Position numbers and translations under genes: made by a program. The notes below the pieces were generated by a model, which was not told the origin of the DNA, made no database searches, and saw nothing but the letters and a program-made list of their open reading frames with translations. A DNA stretch of 64,000 bases from Pollenia angustigena (lineage: Eukaryota; Arthropoda; Insecta; Diptera; Polleniidae): the NCBI GenBank assembly GCA_930367215.1, contig OV884059.1, positions 64,141,393-64,205,392 on the forward strand. Reading direction: 5' to 3'. This document shows, piece after piece, positions 1 through 11,655 of this stretch (positions within the stretch are counted from its first letter, which is position 1; the number at the start of each line of letters is the position of its first letter).

Positions 1-1808
1 ATTGAAATTTGGTATCATTCAGGTTATGATGATGTGCAAAGAACAACTTATTCTGCACACCTAGCTCTGCTTCGGTCTTAGCTCAGGGAAAATGGGCGTA
101 GGTGGTGATAATAACATAAAGGGTAACGTTACTTTAATTAAAAATTTTAATGTGTGCAGTATTTACAAAAAGACAAAAAAATTACGACAGATGTACGAAA
201 GAAGAGGTGAACTAGTTTCTAAATTTTGCTGCTAAAACGGTGATCGAAAGGTGTAGGCTTACCCACTTGGCCAGTGTCCCTCCCTACCATGCTGACTATC
301 ATACATCCATATCAGCCCATTATAGTACCTACTATATAAAAATCACTACATTTCATCAACCATCTTAAATAATTTTACCAATGCATTTTAAATTCTAGTT
401 TATTGCATAACTTTATTGACAAACATTATTTTCGAAACATAAAGTAAATATACGAAATTAGGGGTATTATGGGGATTCCAATTTATTGTCTAGGGTTCCA
501 TCCCTTCATATTTAGTCTGTGTTCATACGTCTCTTGTCTTATTGACATGATTGATACTTTATAGGCGAGAGGGACGAGGGGAAAAGAAACGAGTACACAG
601 ATGCATGTACGGTATTTACGTTTTGCTTTTTCATTCGTTGTTTAATTTTGTTATTCAAAAAAGCACATGTTGTCAACATGACATGAATCATTTGAACGCC
701 AATTCATGTTCAAAGAAGAAAAAGGAAGAATCTTGTCAATAAGACATGAGCCGTATGAACTCATACTTAACAAAATAAATATCATTCAATGACAAATGTA
801 TGTACATATATATCTAAGTAGATTAATTATGCAAAAAAAAAAAAATAATATACAAATTGCAAACAAAGCTATATGATATTTTAAATGTAATCAAAACAAA
901 AAGCAAAAATTTTTTGAAAGAATGAAGAGTTCATAATGTTTAGCCACTAAAAGAACGGTTTACCGCTTGCCTTTGCAAAAAAATGTGTTAAGAACAAAAA
1001 AAGTCGCGTAGTCTCCAATTTTTCATATTTTTCTTTAGTACATACTTCGGTTCTGTACTGGGTTACGTCAATAATCTAACATATGTACGTTATTGAAATA
1101 CTGCACTATGCATCTATGTACTTAATTATGAAATTAACATCTAGCCGTTATTTTCAAATGAACAAAGTAGTTTGTCGATATAAAATAAAGTAAATCGTTT
1201 ATACTTATCACAGATGGATCTCTACGGTGACCATCCATTCTGTATTATACAGAACAGTACTGTATTTTCGAGCTTTGTTCTGTGTGCATTATTTTCCAGT
1301 TGATTAGTTCAGAAGATTGGGGAGTGGGAGATTAAACCCCCATTGCAATATTTCACGCCCTCTAACGAAATAAAATATACTCTACGACCTATTCTTATAC
1401 CTAATAAATACACATACAAAATTTCATAAAAATCGGTCAAGCCGTTTCGGAGGAGTTCGCAATGGAGGGCATTTTGTTGATATTTGTATGGGAATATAAA
1501 TACAGGTTTTGGAAAATGGCTATAACTCATGAACCAATTCACATTTGAAGACCGTTGATACATAAAAACCTTGGTATTGACGTCAGCTTCCACTTTACAG
1601 AAACAAAGTCGGTGAACGCATTTCAGAGAGCTTCACCCAATAAAAATTTTTACCATTTTGCGAAGCACTAAAGGTACATTTAAAAAAATAAGCGCACAAT
1701 TATGCGCTACGCAATAAGACATACAGAAATGCAGTAAAGTAAGTGAAAGACCTCTCAACAACTTTTATAAAAAAAAAAACATTTCAAGTGCTACGGCATT
1801 CCCTTACT
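1..1808. other. AT-rich intergenic DNA, no gene seen
   Basis: No reading frame here looks like a protein. Around 1400-1460 there is a stretch with the words AAATTTCATAAAAATCGGT and a following GCCGTTTCGGAGGAGTT, a pattern I associate with old dispersed insect repeats; family not identified. The rest is AT-rich with A and T runs. Confidence 0.5.
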
Positions 1809-2035
1809 ACGAAGCAGGTTTGTAAGGGAGAAAACTAAAAAAATAACTGTATCAAAACATTCAGTGTGTGAAGATAATCGTTACATCCAACAATATTTAT
1901 GTGCGCTGAATAATGCGCTTTATGTGTCAAAAATGTATTGCTTCAAAGTGGGAATTCGCCATATAAAATTCATGTCTTCCGTAAGCGCAATGGTAAGCGA
2001 AACCCTTATGTTTCTCCCTTACAAACCTGCTTCGT
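1809..2035. repeat. 227-bp inverted-repeat element
   Basis: The 25 bases at 1809-1833 are the exact reverse complement of 2011-2035; the arm begins ACGAAGCAGGTTTGTAAGGG. The arms are separated by 177 bp of non-coding DNA. This is the size and shape of a small MITE or a foldback hairpin. I could not find a target-site duplication, so the ends may lie slightly outside the arms. Confidence 0.6.
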
Positions 2036-2490
2036 TGGAAGCTCTATTTTTTATTGGGCAATTACTAACACAATGCAACTTATTTTTATATATTAAAAAA
2101 TAAAATAAAACAAAATTGAAGAAAAATTTTGTTTATAATACGAAATTTTAAAAACGTCGAACAACTCTAGTTTACCGACGCAGCTCCAAATAATAAAAGT
2201 AGCTAGCGTGATAGAAAATTGAAAAATAAGAAAAATTAAATAAAAATATTGGCGCAAACGCTTAGTTTTCGAGTTATGGACGTTTTTAGTTTTCATAGAA
2301 ATATGTAATTTTTCTACTTAATTTCTAAAGGTACATGGCCAATATTGGTATCATGAAGGTTTTGAGTAGATCTTTCTGGATATATAGAATTTATTTAAAA
2401 ATTTTTAACTCTTAAGCTCACATTACAGTTTTTGTGCACTAAGGGCTAAAAAATCCGAGCAAGTTAAACATTCTTTTTGGTTTTAAATGT

Positions 2491-2692
2491 GTTTAAACCA
2501 ACAAATCTATAAATCAGTAAACATATAAACCATCTTTAAACGCATAAAATTAGGCGTTTAAACTACCAATACAGACCATATGAATTTGATAAGATTTATC
2601 GTACTGCTGCAACACATTATTTTTTTTTAACAACATATGTGTTTAAACTTCATATAAATTCAAGTTTAGTACAACTAAACCAGCGTTTAAAC
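2491..2692. repeat. Four GTTTAAAC palindromes in 202 bp
   Basis: The 8-bp palindrome GTTTAAAC occurs at 2491, 2556, 2641 and 2685, each flanked by G or C at short range (GTGTTTAAACC, GCGTTTAAACT and similar). The TAAAC/GTTTA half-word recurs between them. It lies inside the inverted-repeat element at 2171-3508. Confidence 0.7.
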
Positions 2693-2762
2693 CATCAGTG
2701 ATTTATTAGCCATAAGTGTATAATTTATTTAAATAAAAAAGTAATACAAATTTATAAAATAA

Positions 2763-3085
2763 CAAACACCAATGTCGCAAACAAAAACTGCATGCTTAGC
2801 CGGCTTTGATTTTCTTCTATTTGGAATAACAAACACCGGCTTCGCTAACTAAAGATTCTCTGTATAGCCGGCCTTGGGCCGGGCGCAAGTATACCGGCTT
2901 CGCCAACTAAAACTTCTCTGCAAAGACGGCCTTCGGCCGTGCGTAAGCATTTTCTCCTCTATGGTATAACAAATAACGACTTCGCTAACTAAAGCTTCTC
3001 AGCATAGCCGGTCTTCGGCCGGTCGCAAGGATTTTCTCCTCTATGGTATAACAAACACCGGCCTCGCTAACTAAAACTTTTCTGC
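2763..3085. repeat. Degenerate GC-rich tandem repeat with hairpins
   Basis: Four to five degenerate units of roughly 70-85 bp share CACCGGCTTCGCTAACTAAA (near 2833, 2893, 2973 and 3056) followed by TTCTCTGCA and a small hairpin of the type GCCGGTCTTCGGCCGGTC (near 2867, 2924 and 3007), then TTTTCTCCTCTATGGTATAAC. It forms the core of the inverted-repeat element. Its GC content is far above that of the surroundings. Confidence 0.7.
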
Positions 3086-3508
3086 ACCTCTGGACTATAA
3101 AAGAATTTAATTATTAAGGTCCTTATAGCTGAAATAAATAAATTAAAAATACTTAAATTAACCTAAAGAGGAAAATAATATGCAAATAAAAAAACAAAAT
3201 ACACATTTGCAATTGTGAGCAAATTACCTTTAATTTGTGTACCCACACATATCACTAAGTGGGCGGGGCAGTTTTTTGGCTCATGGGGCCCCACGGGGCC
3301 CCTTAAATTTTAATTTTGGTTTTTTTATTTTTTTATTCTGAATCGGGTGGCAAATTTTTTTGTTGCCCCGTAAACTGCACTTCAGCCAAATCACATATTT
3401 ATATAAAAACTAAAGTCCATAACTCAAAAACTAAGCGTTTGAGCCAATTTTTTTTTTTAATTTTATCTTTTTAGTTTTTAATTTTCTATCACAGCTGCGT
3501 CGGTAAAC

Positions 3509-4933
3509 CATTCATCAGCAACTAAAGAGACCGTTGATTTATTGGCGAAGGAAAAATAGTCCGATTTGTAGGTAGTTTTTAGTAATTTTAGTAAAGAATA
3601 TATTTTTATTGCTCGTTTTTGATTTTAAAGATGCTAACAAATTAAATTTTCAAAAAATTTAATTTGATATTCCCGAAAATTCCCAGAAAAAATTTCCCGG
3701 GATTAATTTAAAAAAATGTCCCGGGATTCACGGAAATGCTTTCCGCGTAGAAACTCTACTGTTAACAAATGACTTTTACATTCATACAAAGCAGCATAGC
3801 TATCAATATTTGTAAAAAAATTCACTGCCCCAGTTGGTTTTTAAAACTTAAATGTTTGGGTTTTGGCTGATTTGTTTTAGTTCTGCGCTCTAGCCAACTC
3901 AATTACGTGCAAATGTTGAGAGTTGCTGTAAAATACGAAAATAAACCATTCTGCATCTCTTTTATATCAATAAATTTCATACAAATATTACTTACATACA
4001 TAGCCAGTTCCATTCTGGTGATTTTAAACAAAATGAAACAGACTTGTTAAAAATACTGTAAAGTTATCGCCAGCATAAAACATTCGTAATCTAGAAAATA
4101 ATAACGCATTATTAACATAAAATTTCTTTTCACTACAGGGCGGTCCGCCTACTCTCAGTTGAATTTGTTGGCCACGCTCCATTAATTGTGGCATAATATG
4201 CTTCGATATAAATATCATCATATACATATTGACTAAGAATATTTCTTCCACAAAAAAATAAATATATTAACTACAATAATTGTAGTAAACAATGTGTTTA
4301 CATAAAAAAATATGAACATTCAAGTTTTTTCCTCAAAGGACAAAATACCACAAATAAAAGGGTAAAGTCCTTGTGCCAGTTAAAAGTGTTTTTATGTCGT
4401 TCTAAACTTGACACATTTCCAATTAAAATTATGCTTATAATTTATTCAATATTGTTTAATATCAGCTCGTGTCTTCGTCCCTTTGTTGTTTCCATTTTCA
4501 ATGATAATTTACAAGCGTACTTGAGCAGTTCTTTCTTTTCGAACAGCAGGTAAAGAGTGTTATGTTTAACTAAACTTAAGTATTAACTATGAAACTCACA
4601 CTACTTACAAAATATTGTACGTACGAAAATATGTATATCCTTTTCCCATTTTTATTATTAATGTTGTTGTTGTATTGTATACATACTTAATGTCATAACA
4701 ATTTGTGTTATTAAGAGTGTTAAACTTTAACACAAGTCCTTTTTTTCTAAAGGATTTTCAAATTAAGTAAAACGTGACCAACACAAAAATGTTTAAAGTG
4801 GAAACGAAGAATATTATTAAATACTCGAAACATCAAAAAATACACACGAAGTAGGAACTGTCAACCCTTAAATTATGATGAAATCCCAATGCGTTTTGTT
4901 GTGCTCTCAATAAACAAGCATAACTTTTTAGTT
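3509..4933. other. Unassigned AT-rich DNA
   Basis: No gene could be supported. At about 3660-3735 there are several CCCGGGATT/AATTCCCG words resembling the interior of the hAT MITE at 45785-46128, so this may be a decayed relative. A 75-codon minus-strand frame (4024-4251) has no recognisable domain. Confidence 0.4.
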
Positions 4934-5106
4934 CCAAGCATCAGGCGCGGATCCAGCTCGAGCCTTACGGGGGGGAAATTTTGTATGATACAAAAAAGTA
5001 AAAAATTTGTTTTTAAAAGTTTATTAAAAACAATATATGTATGTATATTATATAAAAAAAAAAAAACAATAGGGTTAAATAAAATATAAGATCCGTTCAA
5101 TATAAA

Positions 5107-5460
5107 TTAAAATAAATTAATCTTTTTAAATAAGTAAATTGTGATTTCCTTGTGAGGCAAATTGAGATAGTACAGTCTATCTTCGGTCATTGTTGATCTG
5201 AGCCATGTTTTTATTCGACGAAGGGTAGGAAATGATCTCTCGCTTGTAGCATTACTGACGAGCATTGACACGAAAATTTTAAATATTTTTCTTAGATTTG
5301 GGAAGATGTCTTCATCACAATTTATTAAAGCATCTACAATGTTATCTAATAGATTTTCAGATATTTTCCATGTTTGTTGCCAATGCAACAGTTCAGGCTC
5401 AAGTTAAAATGTGCTAATCTCGTTTATCAAATATAATCAGCTCATCAGCTAGTTGTGGTT
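5107..5460 (-). pseudogene. hAT transposase, C-terminal dimerisation domain
   Basis: The minus-strand frame ending at 5107 contains the hAT C-terminal dimerisation signature SNATSERSFPTLRRIKTWLR followed by STMTEDRL, the most conserved part of this transposase group. Just upstream the coding trace continues with LEPELLHWQQTWK, and further up (to about 5460) with a weaker trace broken by stops. This is the other half of the gene at 18064-18938, separated from it by the nested LTR element. The stretch 5470-6311 that should hold the rest has no clear coding trace. Confidence 0.8.
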
Positions 5461-6315
5461 TTAAAATAAATGGTATATGGGCAAATCTCAAAAACAGTCC
5501 ACAATCCAAAAATTGTACATATTAATTTTTTTTAGATGTATAATTTAATTTTTATATTTAAAAATATGTATTTCGACGATCATTAATATAATAATTTTTA
5601 CCAAATATAACCCCTTCCCTGATCTCTTGATGTTACACATGAATTTAACATTATTTTAGGTGCCTTTTGAGCTTAAAATAGCACTTACAGCCAGCAGACT
5701 CATCGCAATATAAATTTCGTTAAAAAAAAGATTGATATTCATTCATACATTCATTAATGATCACAAAATTAGTTTAAATATATAATTTGTTTTGTTAAAA
5801 TAAATAAAATTGTGTTTATTATATAGTACTAAAAAACTGTAGCGTGCGTTGTAAGGCGTGCGTCACAAAGGGTTCACGGATTTTATCAAAAAATTACAAA
5901 ATTTTTAAGCTGCGAATAAGTGATTTTAGAGTTCTCTTATATTCATCTTTCTTTTAGGAATAAGACTTTGTATACCTTATGATGTAAAATTCGCTAAAAA
6001 CTAGGAAAACACCCTTCAACTTTTAAAGTTGCTTCTAAGTTTTGTGGCGTGCGTATCAAAACTTTGTGATTAATTATTTCGCAACAAATGCTTGCTAAGA
6101 AATTATGATATATGCCATTCGTAAGTACATATTAATGTCACTAAATACTATATATAAGTTGAAGCTATCTCTTTTGAAAGGCCAAAAAAATGGGTGTATA
6201 TCAATCAGAAAACACGAGCGAGTGTAGCGTTCGTTACGCAGGATTTGTCCATATGACTTGATTACACTTTGAGGTTGAAGTTTAGGTATGTTCAATACAT
6301 TTAGGATATCTATTG

Positions 6316-9209
6316 TGTAGTGTACACTGTATACCCTAAGCTTTTCTCGACATAAAATGAAAAAAAAATACAAAAATCGAAATAAATTTTTTTTTATTTG
6401 GCTAGTTTTGGGTAGATCCAACTCATGCATTTTAAATGTATGCCATCTAGATTTTTTGTTTTAAACTTCCAGCCCAATGGGATAACTTAAATATCGCTAT
6501 GTTCGATTCTTTACAATTTGTTTCTACCAGTCATAGGGATTTTATGAAATTTTGTCTAGAAATTAAATGCGTTTCTGTGTATATTACTTAAGTTATAAAT
6601 TTAATGTAATAAGTTAGTTAAAATCTTTATATTATTTATACATGTCGTTAACATTCTATTAAGGTAGACAAATTTTTACATTATTTACATTACTATCTTT
6701 ATATACATTATTCGAGTTGCATAAGTGAAACTTTCTGCTGATGACTGTAAATACAGTGGTAACTCTAAAACCAAACACCGATAACCATAATTAAGTAAAA
6801 ATGATAAGTGCTACCGATGCATTTACCTACACTAACATAAGCTTAGATTTTTTTTACGCAAACATCAAATCGTTCTTTTGCTGCTAGATTTCGACAAAGT
6901 AAGTCACATTAAAATTAAAGCTCAGTAAAGTCCAACAGTTTGCATAAAGTGAGATTGAGTTTTTTTTTTTTAAGAATTTCTACAATAAAATATTATTTTG
7001 TGAACTAAATTGTTACAAACAACAGCATATACCACATTACACAAAAGAAAAAGGTAAACGTTTTTTTTTCTGTAATTAAATGTATAAATCAGTAAAACAA
7101 ATACGTAATATAGGGAATCGTCCTATCTGCACACGTGATTATCGTTCATACCTTTATTAAGTAATTGAGTTCCTTAGCTACACTGGAGGGCGTACTTCTA
7201 AGATTAGCAATTTCCCACAAAGAAATGCTTCGTATTGGATTACCCTTCAGGTATGGTATTAAATAAGGTATTTTAAAAGGTATGGTTAAACCGAATGTGT
7301 ATTTTTTTCCGATTTCCATAGAGAAAAAAGGTTAACCTAGGAACTCAATTAATTTCTAATAATTTTGGAAATCTGTTCCCATATTTCAACACCACAATTG
7401 ATAAAGGAATACATAATATGTAATTTTTACATATTAAAATATAAAATGCGTACAATCAGGTTTGTGACGTCACCGATGTGAATATGGATATTGCAATCAA
7501 ATCAGCAGAAGTAAAATATATTTTAAGAACAACTAAAAATAAGGAAGGCGATCAAAAGCATACGTGAAAAAAAAAACAAATAAACCTACACTCAGCAGAG
7601 TATTTACAGCAGGCAATTATAACCTACATATCACCTTACTAACTAAATAACAATAATTTTAAATATAAAAGCTACTTAAACTTACCTATAATTTAACAAC
7701 CCTACAGCTAAACAATAATCGGCCTCAATAGAGGTAATCTTCAAGCCTAATTTGGAAGACAAAATCCTCAAAATTATCAATTTAACCTATTTTACTAATT
7801 TTAATTAACAGTTCTCCTTTAACTTCAATCGAAATATTCTAACGCTATTCTAATCCTAAAATAAATTTCAGATATTCGATACAAAAATTTAAAAAAAAAA
7901 AAAAAAAATAAATTGTCCAACTCCCAATTACATCCTACGACTTATTAAATTTGCTACTAAAGTTCCAATCCCAATTGACTACGTATTAACTGCATTTTTA
8001 GACTAACCCTCATGTTCTTCAATATTTTAACAACAATAAAATAGTTACTTCCATTCGTATATAGATTATAAGTAAGGTCTGTTTAGATTCAAATTTATCT
8101 ATGTGTATAAGTATTAATCAATCAATTTTTGTTTAGAGAATATGCAACATCACTTTGAAAAGAAAACAAAAACAAAAACTTACTATTACCCATCTATAGT
8201 GTGCAGAATGTTCGAAGAGGCCTCCGAGACATCATACGCAACATTTTTTTTGTGGTAAATCATCATTAATTTTGGTGAGTGATCAAACTTATATGTATTT
8301 GTAGTATTTCTATCTGTTTGCATATTTCTTTACAAATAATAAAAGAAGCAACAACAACTGTAGTAATGAATTAATGCAAAAGAGCCTAAGTTTCTCTTAA
8401 ATGTTTAGCAACATTTCTTATTTTTGTTTTTGCTTCCTATCATATGTTTATTTTAATTTAAGCTTTACATATTTAGTTTTTTTTTTGTATTTTTTTATTT
8501 TACTAATTTTTCATTCATAATATTATTATGGTATGGGAAGTCTCCCAAGCAAAATAGATTTGAATCGTTAGTCAGAAAAACCAGAGTTTGTTTAAATTAG
8601 TTGAACTAGCTTTAATTTTTGTATATAGTATTTTTAAGTAACATGAACTTTGAAAAATGAATAAATTTTGTGCCTCAACCATGAATCTTTAAATTTTAAT
8701 AATTTCTTACGGATGTAGAATGAGTTAGGATGGGAACATTACGGGTTTCTGTAAAATTACGCCACTGAAACATACGGTAGGGAGGGTTATGAGGCATTGG
8801 CCCCAGCAAGATCTTGGGTGCCCTACACTTAGAAAAATTGATGTTACCGTGGAAATCTTCTCAGATTTTTTAGATGCAGTCAGTCTTAACTTTGAATTAT
8901 TCTGTTTGTTAATGTATCACTTTATAACAGAGGCAAGGGAGTTTTAATTTATTATGTTTAAAAGTACAAGTTGTTTATGTGCGATAAAAGATATAAGCAG
9001 GCAAGAACCCACCCGGCCAGACTGTTAGCTAGCAGTTCAATAGCTCCCAATCGCCATAGCTATATATTTTTAAAAGTGGTTTTATTTCGTTAAACATGTG
9101 CACATATCCTGGCACCAAGGTCAATAAGGATTTTTAACTAATCCGAAATGGCTTATGGGCAATTGAAAAAAAAAAAACAATACAAATGTTTTTCCACTTG
9201 TACATTACA
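6316..9209 (+). repeat. 5' LTR (2894 bp)
   Basis: Starts TGTAGTGTACACTG and ends TGTACATTACA, giving the usual TG...CA ends. It is about 2.9 kb, long for a Ty3/gypsy element. It carries no coding frame. It is AT-rich; a possible promoter stretch (GATAAAAGATATAAGCAGG near 8983, then CAGTTCAATAGC near 9034) lies about 200 bp before its end, unproven. Confidence 0.95.
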
Positions 9210-9213
9210 TAAT

Positions 9214-9231
9214 TGGCGCCCAACGTGGGGC
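9214..9231 (+). promoter_or_regulatory. Primer binding site, Lys-tRNA type
   Basis: Four bases after the 5' LTR comes TGGCGCCCAACGTGGGGC. This starts with TGG, the complement of a tRNA CCA end, and matches the type of site I know from gypsy and Osvaldo/Ulysses elements primed by tRNA-Lys. The tRNA identity is from memory and should be checked. Confidence 0.8.
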
Positions 9232-10128
9232 CCAGGTTATTTTCTAAATGGGTCCAAACCCTAGCTACCTTCCATCTATTTTTTTTTAGCAAAGTTTAAA
9301 GTTGTGATATTGGTTGAAGCTGTTTATAAAATAAACTTTTAAAATTTTCTGGATTTTCGTTATTTGACGACAGAAGATCAAATAAAACGACCGAATATTC
9401 ACTTGAAGTTCCTTTTTGTAGGTAGATCAAATTAATATCGTAATTTTTTTCTTTGTTTAAAGTTTCAGGTAAAATTTGCAGTTTTTTTTTTAAATTATGA
9501 CTTAACATCTGCATGCTAATTAGACAAGGAAATTATATAAATGTCGCAAAGTGCATATTTATATCCACCTAGTTAGTTTTTAAAGAAAAAGGACATATGT
9601 ATTAACGCAGGTTTGACTAATTTTTTAAAAAAAACTTCAAGGGTTACTTGGGAACATAATAGATTCATTTTTTTTTATTAACATCAATTTTTTTTATAAA
9701 AAAAAAAAAAAAAAAAAAAAAAATTTATACTCATCCTTCTCACTTCGCATCCAATATGTAAGAAATTTGTATTTAATTAAATTAAAACGAAATTGTTTGG
9801 AATTTCCGGCAAATTTTATTGGTATACATTGCTGGGAACTTATCGTCCCCATTTTGCCCGAACGAAAACTGTATATTGATCGGTTTTAAATTTGAGCATT
9901 TTTTTTCCTTTGTGAAAACCATATACCTATATACGTTATAAATATAAATGTAAGCCCATTAAAACGTAACTATCATCAGTTTTTTATGTTGAACATACAT
10001 GTACTAAGTTAACCTTAATACATAAATTTTTTTTTCTATCTGGGTAAAATTAATCTAGATAAAATAGAAATCTAGGCTCTGTTATTACATTTTTATGTTT
10101 ATTTAATTTTTAATTAATAACCTACAAA
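9232..10128 (+). other. Retrotransposon 5' leader
   Basis: About 0.9 kb between the primer site and the gag start. AT-rich, with a long A tract near 9700-9722, and no supported coding frame. It presumably contains the packaging signal, which I cannot recognise by eye. Confidence 0.6.
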
Positions 10129-11655
10129 ATGTCTTTGGAACATACTCCGCTCCCAGCTCTGAGTACGGTATCTGGTTTTATTAGTACGCAATGTATCGTT
10201 TGTAACGAGCCTATGTCAGAACAAAATGAATGTCTAATAATCATGAACTGTAGTCATGTATTTCATAAAGAGTGTATTGAAAAACACCTTTCACAATCAG
10301 CAGCATGTCCCGATTGCCAAAAAGCATGTGATCTCGTAGATCTTAAAAAGTTTAACATTCAAAGAAATGTACGGCAAAATCCTGCAGCAAAAGTTGACAC
10401 TAATGCTCGTGGTAAAGGGCGAGGTGCAATGGCTAAAAGGTACCATACCAGAAATGTTACCAAAAATCTGTTTAACGAGAACGCAGCTTCCTCGCTAGAT
10501 TTGGATCAAAATACGAATCAAACTGATAATAATGACAATACCCTAAATTTTACTTCTACACGGAATTCTCCTAATACTCAAAGCGACGTAATTATTAATC
10601 CCACACAGTTATCTCATATAATAGAAACAAGCGTTTCACGTATTCTACAAAACATGAATATCGTTGCTAACAATTCACAGCGAGCTAATCAATCCCAACG
10701 AGTTAACAATTCACCACCTCAGGCTTTTGCACAAAGAAATAATAATATCATCAATCCTACATCTCCCTTATCTAGTGGCTATGATAATTTTAGTGTCCGA
10801 TCGGACAAAGTAACTTCAGTGATCCAAAATTGGAACCTTAAGTTTGATGGGTCAGCGAACGGCTTAAATGTCGAAGAATTTTTATATAGAATACGGTCTC
10901 TGACCGCTGACAATTTTCAAAGTGATTTTTCCGTTATTTGCAAAAACTTGCATATACTGTTGTCTGGTAAAGCCCGTGAATGGTATTGGCGTTACCACAA
11001 GCAGGTGGAGAATATTCAATGGAATGAGTTCTGTGCCGCAATTAAATGTCAGTATAAGGACTTTAAGACCAATTTTGATTTAATGGAGGAACTCAGAAAT
11101 CGCAAAATGAGAACAGGAGAATCATTTGATTCATTTTTTGAGGCAATATCCTCCATTTTAGATCGCTTAGATAGACCTATACCCGAAAATGAGCTTATAG
11201 AAATTTTAACAAAAAATCTTCGCTTAGATATTCGTCACGAACTATTATATGTCCCAATTTATTCAATCGCTCATTTAAGGAAACTGGTGCAAATGCGCGA
11301 AAACTTGATGACGGATGAATTTTTCAGAAAGAATTCCCAAAGCAAAATGTTTTCAACTAATTACCCAAGGCGTAATGTTGCAGAACTCGATTGTTCTGAA
11401 AATCTTAATCTAGTTAAAACACCTAATGATGATTTTAATGTAGAAAGTATAGAGCAAAAATCTATTAGTGCCAAGTGCTGGAACTGTGATGAGGTAGGTC
11501 ATAATTGGCAAGACTGCCTTGGTACTAGAACCATATTCTGTTATGGATGTGGCGAAAAAAATACATATCGACCACAGTGCCCGAAATGTACTTCCAAAAA
11601 AATTTCTAACTCAAAAAACTTAACAGCTCCGTCACACCCGCAAAAATTTCACTAA
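10129..11655 (+). CDS. gag: Gag with N-terminal RING-H2 finger
   Basis: A 508-residue structural protein that would coat the retrotransposon RNA and form the particle. ATG start at 10129, 50 bp after an AT-rich stretch. Residues 22-63 form a complete RING-H2 pattern: C22-x2-C25-x15-C41-x-H43-x2-H46-x2-C49-x10-C60-x2-C63. RING-H2 domains usually act in E3 ubiquitin ligases. Residues 65-230 are polar and Asn-rich. A retrotransposon Gag capsid-like helical region spans about 235-395, including LSGKAREWYWRY and WNEFCAAIKCQY. The C-terminus holds a CCHC zinc knuckle (residue 450, C-x2-C-x4-H-x4-C) and a second one (residue 471) whose His is replaced by Thr. Pol lies in the -1 frame and overlaps the end. 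A RING finger in Gag is unexpected; whether it is active is unknown. Confidence 0.9.
   Translation: MSLEHTPLPALSTVSGFISTQCIVCNEPMSEQNECLIIMNCSHVFHKECIEKHLSQSAACPDCQKACDLVDLKKFNIQRNVRQNPAAKVDTNARGKGRGAMAKRYHTRNVTKNLFNENAASSLDLDQNTNQTDNNDNTLNFTSTRNSPNTQSDVIINPTQLSHIIETSVSRILQNMNIVANNSQRANQSQRVNNSPPQAFAQRNNNIINPTSPLSSGYDNFSVRSDKVTSVIQNWNLKFDGSANGLNVEEFLYRIRSLTADNFQSDFSVICKNLHILLSGKAREWYWRYHKQVENIQWNEFCAAIKCQYKDFKTNFDLMEELRNRKMRTGESFDSFFEAISSILDRLDRPIPENELIEILTKNLRLDIRHELLYVPIYSIAHLRKLVQMRENLMTDEFFRKNSQSKMFSTNYPRRNVAELDCSENLNLVKTPNDDFNVESIEQKSISAKCWNCDEVGHNWQDCLGTRTIFCYGCGEKNTYRPQCPKCTSKKISNSKNLTAPSHPQKFH

Larger units (their letters stand above)
2171..3508. mobile_element. 1.34-kb non-autonomous element with ~110-bp inverted ends
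   Basis: The left arm (about 2171-2297) and the right arm (about 3401-3508) are imperfect inverted repeats. Both carry TTTACCGACGCAGCT at the outer end, GTGATAGAAAATT in the middle and AAACGCTTAGTTTT with GAGTTATGGAC towards the inside. The body contains no coding frame, but holds a cluster of GTTTAAAC palindromes and a GC-rich tandem repeat. It looks like a MITE or foldback element. No target duplication could be recognised and the superfamily is unknown. Confidence 0.6.

Noticed and set aside
4024..4251. 75-codon minus frame containing MERGQQIQLRVGGPP
   Set aside because: Briefly protein-like, but no family recognised, no splice or start evidence that decides it, and it stands alone.
9296..9514. 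72-codon minus frame in the retrotransposon leader
   Set aside because: Antisense to the element, low-complexity, and no support.
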